A stretch of 64,000 nt of DNA from a virus. Both the position numbers and the translations under genes were made by a program. Below are positions 13,285 through 22,784 of the stretch, piece by piece. The notes under the pieces were generated by a model, which saw only the letters and a list, made by a program, of their open reading frames with translations, was not told where the DNA came from and did no database searches. Position 1 is the first letter of the stretch, and the number at the start of each line of letters is the position of its first letter. Location of the stretch: the IMG/VR virus record IMGVR_UViG_3300023179_003528, positions 1 to 64,000 of that record, one strand, 5' to 3'.

Positions 13285-15954
13285 ATGAGCTACGTAGATG
13301 CCATCTGGGATCGAGAACAAGACACCGTTCGTGTGGTTGAACGCGATAATAAAAAAGGTCGTTTATTTCAAGATTACCCTGCCAAATATATTTTCTACTA
13401 CCCTGATCCAAAAGGCAAATATAAGTCTATTTTCGGAGAAAGCCTTAGTAGAGTCTTATCAAGAAATTTTAAAGAATTTGTAAAAGAACAAAAAATTCAT
13501 AGTAATCATAAACTTTATGAAAGTGATATGAATCCTGTATTCCGTTGTCTAGAGGAAAACTATCTAGGCAAGGATGCACCAAAACTAAACGTAGCATTTT
13601 TCGATATCGAAGTGGGGTTTGACCCAGATCGTGGATATGCGTCGCCAGATGATGCATTTATGCCTATCACTGCTATAGCAGTTCATCTACAATGGTTAGA
13701 CACATTAGTATGTCTCAGTGTGCCACCTAAAACACTTACTTTAGAACAGGCACAGGAGCAGGTAAAGGATTTTCCTAACACACTATTATTCGAATCAGAA
13801 TATGAAATGTTGGACACATTTCTTACCTTAATTGAAGATGCAGATGTATTGAGCGGATGGAACTCAGAAGGATATGATATTCCATATACGGTTAATCGTG
13901 TGACAAAGGTATTAAGCAAAGAAGATACTCGGAGATTTTGTCTATGGGATCAGTATCCAAAAAAACGTGAATATGAAAAATATGGTAAAACTGCCCTTAC
14001 TTACGATCTTGTTGGTCGTGTCCATGTTGATAGTTTGGAGTTGTACAGAAAGTATACATATGAGGAACGACATTCCTATAGATTGGACGCAATCGGCGAG
14101 ATGGAAATCGGAGAAACCAAAACTGTATATGAAGGAACTTTAGATCAACTTTATAATAATGATTATCGTAAGTTTATTGAATATAACAGGCAAGATTGTG
14201 CCTTGTTAAACAAATTAGATCGCAAACTTAAATTTTTAGATTTAGCCAATACAATTGCACATGAAAATACTGTTTTACTACAGACCACAATGGGCGCGGT
14301 TGCTGTAACAGAACAAGCAATTGTAAATGAAGCGCACCATCGAGGCATGATTGTTCCAAGTCGTCCTCGTAGAGATGAATCTAGAGACAATCAAGCAGCA
14401 GGTGCTTATGTAGCATATCCTAAAAAAGGACTACATGATTGGATTGGATCAATGGACATTAATTCACTGTATCCATCGGTAATTCGTGCTCTTAATATGG
14501 GTCCTGAAACTATTGTAGGACAATTGCGTCAAGACTACACACAGGCCTATATTGAAGGCGAAATGGCCAAAGGTAAAAGTTTTGCGGCAGCATGGGAAGG
14601 ACGTTTTGGATCTCTCGAATATGAATTCGTAATGAACAAGGATCGTGCTAACGACATTACCATAGACTGGGAGAATGGTGAAACTTCAATAATGAGCGGG
14701 GCTCAAATCTATGAACTTATTTTCGACAGTAGTAAACCTTGGATGTTATCTGCCAATGGCACAATCTTTACACACGAACACGAAGGCATCATTCCCGGAT
14801 TACTTAAACGCTGGTATGCGGAACGTAAGGAAATGCAGGCTAAACTTAAAGAAGCTGTCAAGGCAGAAAACAAAATTGAGGAAGAGTATTGGGATAAACG
14901 GCAATTGGTTAAGAAAATTAATCTTAATTCCTTATATGGTGCTATTCTTAATGCTGGTTGTAGGTTTTTCGACAATCGTATCGGTCAATCTACCACACTT
15001 ACAGGACGCCAGATTGCCAAACATATGGCTAGTAAAATTAATGAAGTCGTCACTGGAGAATACGACCACGTTGGAAAAGCAATCATATACGGAGATACAG
15101 ACAGTGCCTATTTCTCAGCCTACAGTAGTCTCAAAAACGAAATCCAAAAAGGTCAAATTCCGTGGGACAAAGAAACAGTTGTAAAACTTTATGACAATGT
15201 AGCAGAAGAAGTTAATTCAACATTCCCACAATTCATGCTAGAAGCATTTCATTGTCCCAAGAGCAGAGGAGAAGTTATTAAAGCAGGTCGTGAAATTGTA
15301 GCTGCAAAAGGATTGTTCATAACTAAAAAGCGTTATGCTGTATTGTATTATGACAAAGAAGGCAAACGGTTAGACATCGAAGGTAAGCCTGGAAAAATCA
15401 AAGCCATGGGGTTAGATTTGAAACGCAGCGATACTCCAGAATTCATGCAGGACTTTCTCAGTGAAGTTCTAGAACGTGTGCTAAATGGTGCAAAAGAAAA
15501 AGAGATTCTAGAACGTATACAAGAATTTCGAACAGAATTCAAAGCACGACCTGGATGGGAGAAGGGTTCGCCAAAACGTGCTAACAATATTACAGAGTAT
15601 CAAGAAAAAGAAGCCAAAGCAGGTAAGGCTAACATGCCTGGACATGTCCGCGCCAGTATTAATTGGAATACTCTCAAGCGTATGCACGGAGACAAATACA
15701 GTATGCAGATTGTAGATGGTATGAAGGTCATAGTATGCAAACTTAAATCAAATCCTTTGGAATATGCTTCAGTGGCCTATCCTGTAGATGAACTTAGGTT
15801 ACCCAAATGGTTTCAAGATTTACCATTCGATCATGCAGAAATGGAAACAGTTATTATTAATAACAAACTGGAAAACCTAATCGGTGTTTTGGAATGGGAT
15901 TTAGAATCTACCACAGATACTAATACATTTAATAGCCTGTTCAGTTTTGAATAA
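13285..15954 (+). CDS. 43: Family B DNA polymerase (T4 gp43)
   Basis: 889 aa, close to T4 gp43 (898 aa). The 3'-5' exonuclease has DIE (~108), the LSGWNSEGYDIPY motif and YNRQDCAL. The polymerase has motif A DINSLYPS (~390), motif B KKINLNSLYG and motif C YGDTDS (~601) with the two catalytic aspartates. It replicates the phage genome with the clamp encoded just downstream. Translation starts at ATG 13285 after AAGGAG. The leader carries two matched hairpins that may be an autoregulatory operator. Confidence 0.97.
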   Translation: MSYVDAIWDREQDTVRVVERDNKKGRLFQDYPAKYIFYYPDPKGKYKSIFGESLSRVLSRNFKEFVKEQKIHSNHKLYESDMNPVFRCLEENYLGKDAPKLNVAFFDIEVGFDPDRGYASPDDAFMPITAIAVHLQWLDTLVCLSVPPKTLTLEQAQEQVKDFPNTLLFESEYEMLDTFLTLIEDADVLSGWNSEGYDIPYTVNRVTKVLSKEDTRRFCLWDQYPKKREYEKYGKTALTYDLVGRVHVDSLELYRKYTYEERHSYRLDAIGEMEIGETKTVYEGTLDQLYNNDYRKFIEYNRQDCALLNKLDRKLKFLDLANTIAHENTVLLQTTMGAVAVTEQAIVNEAHHRGMIVPSRPRRDESRDNQAAGAYVAYPKKGLHDWIGSMDINSLYPSVIRALNMGPETIVGQLRQDYTQAYIEGEMAKGKSFAAAWEGRFGSLEYEFVMNKDRANDITIDWENGETSIMSGAQIYELIFDSSKPWMLSANGTIFTHEHEGIIPGLLKRWYAERKEMQAKLKEAVKAENKIEEEYWDKRQLVKKINLNSLYGAILNAGCRFFDNRIGQSTTLTGRQIAKHMASKINEVVTGEYDHVGKAIIYGDTDSAYFSAYSSLKNEIQKGQIPWDKETVVKLYDNVAEEVNSTFPQFMLEAFHCPKSRGEVIKAGREIVAAKGLFITKKRYAVLYYDKEGKRLDIEGKPGKIKAMGLDLKRSDTPEFMQDFLSEVLERVLNGAKEKEILERIQEFRTEFKARPGWEKGSPKRANNITEYQEKEAKAGKANMPGHVRASINWNTLKRMHGDKYSMQIVDGMKVIVCKLKSNPLEYASVAYPVDELRLPKWFQDLPFDHAEMETVIINNKLENLIGVLEWDLESTTDTNTFNSLFSFE

Positions 15955-15962
15955 TTATGCTA

Positions 15963-15991
15963 TTGACATTACAACATTTTCTAAATATAAT
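15963..15991 (+). promoter_or_regulatory. Perfect consensus sigma-70 promoter for the clamp operon
   Basis: TTGACA at 15963-15968, 17-nt spacer, TATAAT at 15986-15991, followed by AAAGGA and the clamp ATG at 16009. Confidence 0.75.
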
Positions 15992-16008
15992 TTAACAAAG
16001 GAAAAATC

Positions 16009-16743
16009 ATGAAAGACATTTTACAAGACATCGTTGGACATACAAATAAATTAGGGTTCCTTAATATTGTCAAGGTTACAGGAACTAAAGACAAGACACA
16101 AATCGACTCGATGGCAGAAGATAGATCTGTAATCATGCATGCCGAAACTGCTGACCCGTATCCAGATATGATTGGTACATTTGGTATGCCTCAACTTGAA
16201 AAACTACGCTATCTATTAGATGGTAAGGAATATCAAGAAGATGCTAAAATTGAATTAACCACAGCGGTTCGTAATAATGAAACTATTCCTATTGGACTTC
16301 ATTTTGAAAACAAAGATGGCGACTTTAAGAATGACTACAGGTTTATGAACCAAGATCTTATCAACGAAAAACTTAAAACAGTTAAATTTCGTGGAGTTAA
16401 ATGGGATGTAGAAGTTGAGCCAAGCATTGCTTCTATACAAAGATTTCAATTTCAAGCAGGTGCTAACACAGAACATACTATATTTTTAGCCAAGACAGAA
16501 GATAAAAAACTGGTATTTACTTTCGGTGATGCTTCCACACACGGTGGAGAATTTGTATTTGCCACAGATGTTGTAGGCAAGTTAAACAAGGGATGGACTT
16601 GGCCTGTATCTCCAATTCTCAGTATTCTTAAGATAGCAGATACAAATAATACAAAAATGAGTTTTAGTAATGAAGGTGCCATGCAGATTACACTAGATAG
16701 CGGACTGGCTACCTACCAATATATTGTTCCAGCCCAGGCATAA
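16009..16743 (+). CDS. 45: Sliding clamp (T4 gp45)
   Basis: 244 aa, near the T4 length of 228. The overall pattern fits a gp45-type clamp: an acidic N-terminal segment, FGMPQLEKLRYLL, and repeated beta-strand/helix modules of two clamp domains. The trimeric ring tethers gp43 to DNA and also activates gp55-dependent late transcription in T4. It sits directly downstream of the polymerase gene behind a perfect consensus promoter, and DpdA follows after 15 nt, so DNA modification may be co-expressed with replication. No clamp loader is in the window. Confidence 0.85.
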   Translation: MKDILQDIVGHTNKLGFLNIVKVTGTKDKTQIDSMAEDRSVIMHAETADPYPDMIGTFGMPQLEKLRYLLDGKEYQEDAKIELTTAVRNNETIPIGLHFENKDGDFKNDYRFMNQDLINEKLKTVKFRGVKWDVEVEPSIASIQRFQFQAGANTEHTIFLAKTEDKKLVFTFGDASTHGGEFVFATDVVGKLNKGWTWPVSPILSILKIADTNNTKMSFSNEGAMQITLDSGLATYQYIVPAQA

Positions 16744-16758
16744 TGATATTGAGTTGAA

Positions 16759-18312
16759 ATGAAAAAACCACCAATTAATCTAACACCGTTACAAAAAGAC
16801 TATGCGGTTTTTCTTCCCGCAATCTCGTCGTTCTACAGTACCTATGTGGCAAAACAACGACTAGAAGAATTTGTTCCAACAGATCGAATTCCTAAAGATT
16901 TCGACCGTGGCATTGAGGGTATGAACTTTCTCAATCCCGAGGAAGGCTATTTTACCTATAAATATGCGCTATATTCAGCAGGTCATGCTCAATTAGATCT
17001 GCAAAAAAGTCTTGTTCAAGAATCTATGATCCAACAGAGGGATCGCAATGCCACAATGATTTTAGGTGATTCGGGAGGATATCAAATTGGTAAAGGTGTT
17101 CTAAAATTTGATTGGTTAAATTTTGAAGGTGCAAAAGCCAACGCTGTTAGACAGCAAATTCTAGAATGGTTAGAACTAACTGCAGACTGGTCCATGTTTT
17201 TAGATGTGCCAACTTGGGCCTGTGATCATATTCATAGCCCAAAAACAGGACTTAAAACTTTTCAAGATTGTTTAGATAAAACTCGTTTTAATAATGAATA
17301 TTTTTTAAAGAATAGGCTGGGACAAACAAAATGGCTTAATGTTCTGCAAGGTAGCGATTGGGATAGCGCAGAAGAATGGTATGATGGTGTTAAAGAGTTT
17401 TCAGATCCTACTGTATGGGAAGATCGAGCCGCAGAAGGGTGGGCCTTTGGAGGTGCCAATATGTGTAAAATGGACATCACCCTTAAAAGATTAATCACTA
17501 TGCGTGAGGATGGATTACTTACCAATAAAAATTGGATTCACTTCTTGGGCACCGCTCAATTAGATTGGAGCTGTTATCTTACCAGTATCCAAAGGCAAAT
17601 TAGGAAACATATCAATGAAGAAATTACCATATCTTTTGACTGCGCCTCACCGTTTATCGCAACAGCGCATGGACTCGTCTACACCAATGCCCAGCACACT
17701 CAAAAACGTTGGAGCGTTATTATGGACAAAGCCCCAGACCTCAAAACTCTTGCAGGAAGCGATATCCCATTCCCATTTGAATCAGAACTAGGACGCAGAA
17801 TGACCATGGGAGATATTTGCCATTATGCTCCTGGTATGCTAAACAAAATTGGTAAGGAAGGTAAAACTTCTTGGGATAGTTTTTCATATGCTCTAATGAT
17901 GGGTCATAATGTCTATTGCCATATTGTTGCTGTACAACGTGCTCAACAGTTGATGGACATTGAAGTTGCTAAAACTAAAGGAAAAATTCGCTGGCGTCAT
18001 TGGAAAAAAGTCAAAGCAGATGATAAGAGTGACGAATATTCAGAATGGGTTCCACGTAATATCTTATATTTTAACAATTTTGTAGAAGATCTATTCAATA
18101 CCAAAACTAAACAAGAAGCATTCAATATTATGGATGAGGCGGGTCCTTTTCTAAGATCGTTGGAAGGAGCAAGGCTGCGAGGAGGTCCTGCTCAAAATAC
18201 TTTTAATAGACATTTTGATGTAGAAGAAATCACCAAAGCAGTAGAAATAGATTTGGAAAATCCCGAAGATGAAGAACTTAGGAAATTGGAAGATAGTCTT
18301 CTTGACAGTTAA
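16759..18312 (+). CDS. dpdA: DpdA-like DNA 7-deazaguanine transglycosylase
   Basis: 517 aa. The TGT-fold hallmarks are visible: GDSGGYQIGKG (substrate-binding DSGGxQ motif, ~residues 110-120), LDVPTWACDH, an AFGGANMC glycine motif and FDCASPF (the nucleophile-Asp region of tRNA-guanine transglycosylases, with a phage-type context). DpdA proteins exchange guanine in DNA for a 7-deazaguanine, shielding phage DNA from restriction. QueE and a QueD-like T-fold protein nearby support this over tRNA modification. The gene ends with a Leu-Asp-Ser codon run that happens to create a TTGACA. Confidence 0.78.
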   Translation: MKKPPINLTPLQKDYAVFLPAISSFYSTYVAKQRLEEFVPTDRIPKDFDRGIEGMNFLNPEEGYFTYKYALYSAGHAQLDLQKSLVQESMIQQRDRNATMILGDSGGYQIGKGVLKFDWLNFEGAKANAVRQQILEWLELTADWSMFLDVPTWACDHIHSPKTGLKTFQDCLDKTRFNNEYFLKNRLGQTKWLNVLQGSDWDSAEEWYDGVKEFSDPTVWEDRAAEGWAFGGANMCKMDITLKRLITMREDGLLTNKNWIHFLGTAQLDWSCYLTSIQRQIRKHINEEITISFDCASPFIATAHGLVYTNAQHTQKRWSVIMDKAPDLKTLAGSDIPFPFESELGRRMTMGDICHYAPGMLNKIGKEGKTSWDSFSYALMMGHNVYCHIVAVQRAQQLMDIEVAKTKGKIRWRHWKKVKADDKSDEYSEWVPRNILYFNNFVEDLFNTKTKQEAFNIMDEAGPFLRSLEGARLRGGPAQNTFNRHFDVEEITKAVEIDLENPEDEELRKLEDSLLDS

Positions 18313-18336
18313 TTAAAATTATATTAAACTTAAATC

Positions 18337-18849
18337 ATGCAAAGAATTTATCAAAATAACAGCGACAATTTACCAGATCTCTTTATAGGTAAAGAAATTG
18401 AGCATACTCCTGCTTATGGTAAAGCAACACTATTTGTAGTAGGAATACAGGTTATTGAAGATATTTCAGAAAATCTTTTAGGTATAGAACATATTTTCTT
18501 CGGAGCTAACCATAGCTTTAACCCAAAAACATCAACTGAATGGAAACTTTGGGAAGAAATGATTTCTTATTTTTTAGATAAAAATTATCTCTGTTCATTA
18601 GATATCCCTATATCGGTTGTCGAAGAATTCCACGAGGGAGGACTCGGTGAATATGATAATTTTATTCCACAGATACGGGTTCCAATTCCCTATATTAGAT
18701 TGTGGAATTATAATACTATGTTAAAAATAGATGACATAGGATTTGATAGGACTAATCCAGGTGTATGGTCACACAGTCTACATACATTATTGGATCGTAA
18801 TAAATTCACAGACTGGTCTAAATATAAAGAGGATAAAATTATCAAATGA
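18337..18849 (+). CDS. Conserved phage protein next to dpdA
   Basis: 170 aa, beginning 24 nt after dpdA. The core strings (LFVVGIQ, EHIFFGANHSF, IRVPIPYIRLWNYNTMLKIDD, NPGVWSHSLH) look like a well-conserved globular enzyme or binding domain. I recall similar proteins beside dpdA in T4-like phages but cannot name a family. A TTGACA at 18302 with a weak TAAACT -10 may start transcription. A DNA-modification role is inferred from position. Confidence 0.6.
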   Translation: MQRIYQNNSDNLPDLFIGKEIEHTPAYGKATLFVVGIQVIEDISENLLGIEHIFFGANHSFNPKTSTEWKLWEEMISYFLDKNYLCSLDIPISVVEEFHEGGLGEYDNFIPQIRVPIPYIRLWNYNTMLKIDDIGFDRTNPGVWSHSLHTLLDRNKFTDWSKYKEDKIIK

Positions 18850-19034
18850 TTACAGGTAAAATTATTAAAAAAGAGTTAGCACAACAAGGAACTACAGAAG
18901 AGCGACTTTTTAAACTACTAGAAAGTATGGATTGGAAGCTCTGGGAAATGTATCAAATTATGAAATCACAATCTAATGATACTCAAAAGCCTGGAATTAA
19001 AACTAAACCTGTCAAAAAAACGGACGAAGAATAA
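18846..19034 (+). CDS. Small hypothetical protein
   Basis: 62 aa, overlapping the upstream gene by 4 nt and the downstream gene by 1 nt (TAATG), so it lies in a coupled run. Charged, with Lys-rich ends and no motif recognised. Confidence 0.55.
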   Translation: MITGKIIKKELAQQGTTEERLFKLLESMDWKLWEMYQIMKSQSNDTQKPGIKTKPVKKTDEE

Positions 19035-19414
19035 TGGATAAATCAATGATCTGGGTAACCTTTCGTAAGGAAGGTATTCATAAATATCCAGCAGCACTGA
19101 CGGATCCTAGGTTAAAAACAGGTGATGAGTATGACGTTTCTTTTTTGGGTTATCCCCATCGCCACATTTTTCATTTCAGGGTGTGGATCAGTGTAGAACA
19201 CTCGGACCGGGCAATTGAATTCATTCAATTCAAACGCTGGCTTGAAAATCTCTATAATCAAGCAACACTACAGTTAGACTACAAATCCTGCGAGATGATG
19301 GCAGAAGATTTATACGCTCAAATCTCCGCAAAATATCCAGGACGAGAAGTTTGGATTGAAGTGTCGGAAGACAACGAAAACGGTTGCTTTATTAAATTTC
19401 CACCAACTAATTAA
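19034..19414 (+). CDS. T-fold protein resembling QueD/PTPS, catalytic Cys absent
   Basis: 126 aa, matching the usual length of QueD/6-pyruvoyl-tetrahydropterin synthases. The HRH in GYPHRHIFHFRVWISV stands in the place of the metal-binding HGH, followed by a strand/helix pattern IEFIQFKRWLE and a late VWIEVSED strand like the family's final ET motif. The Cys that normally lies just before HGH is not present (FLGYP), so the standard CPH4 reaction is doubtful. It may be a divergent enzyme for the 7-deazaguanine precursor or a repurposed fold. Confidence 0.5.
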   Translation: MDKSMIWVTFRKEGIHKYPAALTDPRLKTGDEYDVSFLGYPHRHIFHFRVWISVEHSDRAIEFIQFKRWLENLYNQATLQLDYKSCEMMAEDLYAQISAKYPGREVWIEVSEDNENGCFIKFPPTN

Positions 19415-19424
19415 TTTTATTATT

Positions 19425-19652
19425 ATGGCACTTTCATCTAGTATAACTAAAACTCTTCGTTTCAAACCAGAAGTTAACAAAATCTTTGATGATCTAGAAG
19501 CATGGCACGATTATTGCAGAATGGAACTGATTGATTTTAATCCTGCTCATCTTTATAAATCTAGAGAATGGAGAGAATTCAATAAAACTAGAGAATATTT
19601 AGATCGTAAGGTTAAACGAGAACAAAAACAAAATAAAAAGAATCATGGCTAG
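19425..19652 (+). CDS. Small hypothetical protein, basic C-terminus
   Basis: 75 aa from the ATG at 19425, 10 nt after the T-fold stop. An upstream in-frame ATG exists inside the previous gene, but it would overlap that gene by ~60 nt with no gain of domain. Helical (PEVNKIFDDLEAWHDYC) with a Lys/Arg-rich tail. It overlaps the glycosyltransferase gene by 8 nt. No function assigned. Confidence 0.55.
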   Translation: MALSSSITKTLRFKPEVNKIFDDLEAWHDYCRMELIDFNPAHLYKSREWREFNKTREYLDRKVKREQKQNKKNHG

Positions 19653-20751
19653 AATATTTATAATAGATTTAGAAAGTGTAGAAACTAGATATACAGCACA
19701 ATGGAAAGAACATGTTCCAAAAATTCTTAAAGAACAAGGACATGAAGTTCACATGGTTTCTGGTCCGGAAGATATTCCTCGAGCCACTACTCCTGGCGCC
19801 TTTCTTAACTTTGGCGGGACTAATGTCTATAAGTCTAGACAAGTTGAAGAATTTAGTCGCCTATTTACCTCCGGATCAATTAATTCTGGCGATCATTTTT
19901 TGTTTTTGGATGCTTGGCACCCAGGAATTATAAACTTAAAATACATGAGCAGTCTTCTTAATATTCCAATTAAGATACATGCTCTTTGGCATGCAGGGTC
20001 ATATGACCCCCAGGACTTTTTAGGTAGGCTTATTGGTTCCGCTCCTTGGGTAAGACATGCAGAGAAATCATTCTTCCATGCCATTGACCATAACTACTTT
20101 GCCACAAATTTTCATATTGAAATGTTTATGCGCAATCTTCTTAACAACGGCATGGAATCTGAAAATCCATGGTTTGAAGAAGATGTCGCAGAAGCCCTGG
20201 CAGGTGAGCGTCCGTGGCTAGTAAGATCAGGTTGGCCCATGGAATATATGCCAGAAACACTGGCTCCTTATAAAGGTAAAAGAAAACGTGACCTAATTCT
20301 TTTCCCACATCGCATAGCACCAGAGAAACAGGTTGATATCTTTAGAGATTTGGCTCTACTGCTGCCTCAATTTCAATTTGTTGTCTGTCAAGAGCAGACT
20401 CTTACCAAAAAAGAATATCACAATTTACTAGCCGAAGCCAAAATGATATTCTCAGCTAATCTTCAAGAAACTCTAGGCATAAGTTGTTATGAAGGTGTAT
20501 TGCTTGACGCTATTCCATATGTTCCGGACAGATTATCCTATACAGAAATGTATCATAAAGAATTCAAATACCCTTCTAAGTGGACAGAAAGTTGGAATAG
20601 TTATCTTGATTATCGTGCTGATATTTGCTATAATATAATATCATTGATGAATAATTATGAACAACATAAAAGCCAAATGGCCAGTCAAGCAAAAGATTTA
20701 TCTGAAAATTACTTTAGTGCCAACAAACTTTTATCAAACCTTTCTAAATAG
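19645..20751 (+). CDS. GT-B-type glycosyltransferase
   Basis: 368 aa, a length typical of GT-B enzymes. Two Rossmann-like halves are suggested by the start ARIFIIDLES and by the C-terminal half, where KRDLILFPHRIAPEKQVDIF and ETLGISCYEGVLLDAIPYVP match the nucleotide-sugar-binding motifs of GT4-like proteins (EGxxLxxP region). It could glycosylate modified DNA bases, as T4 glucosyltransferases do, or host surface polysaccharide. The position between the deazaguanine-related genes and a secreted protease does not decide. No signal peptide, so it acts in the cytoplasm. Confidence 0.7.
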   Translation: MARIFIIDLESVETRYTAQWKEHVPKILKEQGHEVHMVSGPEDIPRATTPGAFLNFGGTNVYKSRQVEEFSRLFTSGSINSGDHFLFLDAWHPGIINLKYMSSLLNIPIKIHALWHAGSYDPQDFLGRLIGSAPWVRHAEKSFFHAIDHNYFATNFHIEMFMRNLLNNGMESENPWFEEDVAEALAGERPWLVRSGWPMEYMPETLAPYKGKRKRDLILFPHRIAPEKQVDIFRDLALLLPQFQFVVCQEQTLTKKEYHNLLAEAKMIFSANLQETLGISCYEGVLLDAIPYVPDRLSYTEMYHKEFKYPSKWTESWNSYLDYRADICYNIISLMNNYEQHKSQMASQAKDLSENYFSANKLLSNLSK

Positions 20752-20759
20752 GTAAATTT

Positions 20760-22775
20760 ATGAAACTAAAAATCTTAGCAGCAAGTCTAGCGATTGCCTA
20801 TGGGTCATTACATGCTCAAGTTCAAACAGGAGCATGGTTAACCAGCGAATATGACAAAGGTAGAACGCTAAGTGGTATCAATGCAGCCTGGGCATATTCT
20901 CGTGGATATAGTGGCAAAGGCAGCACAATTGCTATTATTGATTCTGGAATAGATGCCAAATCTGCAGAATTTCAAAATAGAATCAAGGCTGTTTATGATT
21001 TTACTAGCTCAGGATCTATCAACGATACTCTAGGACATGGCACCCACGTAGCTGGTATTGCGGCTGCTGCCAAAAACAACATAGGAACTCATGGGGTAGC
21101 CTTTAACGCAGACCTCTTGGTTGCCAAGGTAACCACAAGTGGCCTGGTTACAATGACCACTGTGAATAAGGCGGCAGCGTGGGCTAATAGTTATAGTGCA
21201 GATGTTGCTAATTTTAGTCTAGGCTTTAGTCTTAGAGATAGTGCAATTGCTCCCACTCTAGTTAGTCCAGGGATTTACAAAACCAATGCTACCAATACAG
21301 GAAAAACATTAGGAGGTTTAGATCTAGCATCTTGGCGTTCTGCTGTAAATGGAGAAATGCTTCTAGTGGTAGCGGCTGGCAATGATAATACACCGTGGTC
21401 TGGATCTTTGTCTCAGTTAGCCACAGCAACCGATACTAATGGTAATTTACTATTGGGAGGTCGTGTGATTGTTGCGGGTAACTGGAACAGTCAAGGTGTT
21501 ACCAAAGCAGGTAAAACAACCTACAGCACAGGACCAAATAATAATGGTTCAGCCACTCTATGTATGGTTATGGTAGGCACAGTTTGCCAAGATAAATTCA
21601 AGGTCAGTGACTTTTATCTACTTGCACCGGGCACAGGCATTACCAGCACTTTTCCTATAGATAAGAATAGAACTGGATTGTCCACGCTTACCGGAACTAG
21701 TCAAGCAGCTCCTGCCATCAGTGGTGCGGCAGCAATTGTTAAAGAAATGTGGCCTCAAATGACTGGTAGTAATATTGTAAAATTACTTTTAGTGACTGCT
21801 AATAAAAATATTGAGGGTTATAACGTCTATCTGCATGGTCAAGGTTTATTAGATCTAGATAAGGCCACACGCCCAGTAGGTAATTTAGGTATTCCTACTA
21901 CAGGCAGGTTAACTGGACCTCGAGCACTTCCTACAAACCCCATACTAGTCACAGGCGGCAGTGCAAGCACAGGGGGAGTTGGCAGCATTATTGTGTTAGA
22001 TGATTTTGACAGAGATTTTGGTATAGATGCAAAATTCTTTACAGCAAGAAAAACTACAAAAGAATTTAATCCTGTTCAGGCATTCATGCCTTATGACTCA
22101 AAAAACTCTTACAGTCTGCTTAATAACTACAATCAAAGACTAAGTTCAGCATCAGGAAATCTAGAGTTATCTGTTTATCAAGATACTAATAATGCAAACT
22201 TTCAAGTGCCTGGTATGATTGAAGTCGCTTATAAAGTACACGATTTTAAATTTACGGCTGCTCATTTTACAGAACAATCTACATGGCTAAGCAATTCATT
22301 TGTAGGTTCTAATAGAGAAAGCTCTACCTTGGTGTTAGGATTAGGTATAGATACACCATTATCTGAAAAAAGTAGGGTATACGCTAATGCTATGAATGGC
22401 ATTACTTCAATAAAAAGTTTTAGCGATAAGGTTACTGGACTGGATACAGCCTACAGTTGGTCTTGGACAGCTGGATTAGAAAGAGATCTTGATAAGATTG
22501 GTACAATTGGATTAATGGCATATCAACCAGTAAGTGTATATAATGCCAGTGCCAATGTTAATATGCCTGTAGGCATAGATCAAAACTTGAATGTTATTCA
22601 ATCAACTCGGACCAATCTTGCCGCAGATACTAAAGAAACTAGGTTAGGTCTTTATTGGAAATATACAGATAATAACAGTTATGCATCTGCATTTGTAGAA
22701 ACAAGATACAACTATCAAGGAGAAAATGGACAAAAAGACACAGCGGTTGCCTTCCGAGTTGGAAAAACTTTTTGA
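20760..22775 (+). CDS. Subtilisin-like serine protease with probable autotransporter barrel
   Basis: 671 aa. Residues 1-19 are a signal peptide (AASLAIAYGSLHA before Q20). The S8 protease domain carries Asp61 (AIIDSGID), His93 (GHGTHVAG) and a serine motif GTSQAAPAISGAA (~315-330). After residue ~380 a low-complexity linker leads to a ~270-aa C-terminal region rich in alternating hydrophobic/polar strands and ending in Phe (FRVGKTF), as in outer-membrane beta-barrels. This is the layout of bacterial autotransporter proteases. A phage copy would act on the host cell surface or in the periplasm, for example in superinfection exclusion; that role is inference. Confidence 0.8.
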   Translation: MKLKILAASLAIAYGSLHAQVQTGAWLTSEYDKGRTLSGINAAWAYSRGYSGKGSTIAIIDSGIDAKSAEFQNRIKAVYDFTSSGSINDTLGHGTHVAGIAAAAKNNIGTHGVAFNADLLVAKVTTSGLVTMTTVNKAAAWANSYSADVANFSLGFSLRDSAIAPTLVSPGIYKTNATNTGKTLGGLDLASWRSAVNGEMLLVVAAGNDNTPWSGSLSQLATATDTNGNLLLGGRVIVAGNWNSQGVTKAGKTTYSTGPNNNGSATLCMVMVGTVCQDKFKVSDFYLLAPGTGITSTFPIDKNRTGLSTLTGTSQAAPAISGAAAIVKEMWPQMTGSNIVKLLLVTANKNIEGYNVYLHGQGLLDLDKATRPVGNLGIPTTGRLTGPRALPTNPILVTGGSASTGGVGSIIVLDDFDRDFGIDAKFFTARKTTKEFNPVQAFMPYDSKNSYSLLNNYNQRLSSASGNLELSVYQDTNNANFQVPGMIEVAYKVHDFKFTAAHFTEQSTWLSNSFVGSNRESSTLVLGLGIDTPLSEKSRVYANAMNGITSIKSFSDKVTGLDTAYSWSWTAGLERDLDKIGTIGLMAYQPVSVYNASANVNMPVGIDQNLNVIQSTRTNLAADTKETRLGLYWKYTDNNSYASAFVETRYNYQGENGQKDTAVAFRVGKTF

Positions 22776-22784
22776 AATATACAG

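Noticed and set aside
18302-18330. TTGACA at the end of dpdA as a real promoter
   Set aside because: The -10 (TAAACT) is weak, and the -35 is made by codons for Leu-Asp-Ser. It is mentioned with the neighbour only as a possibility.
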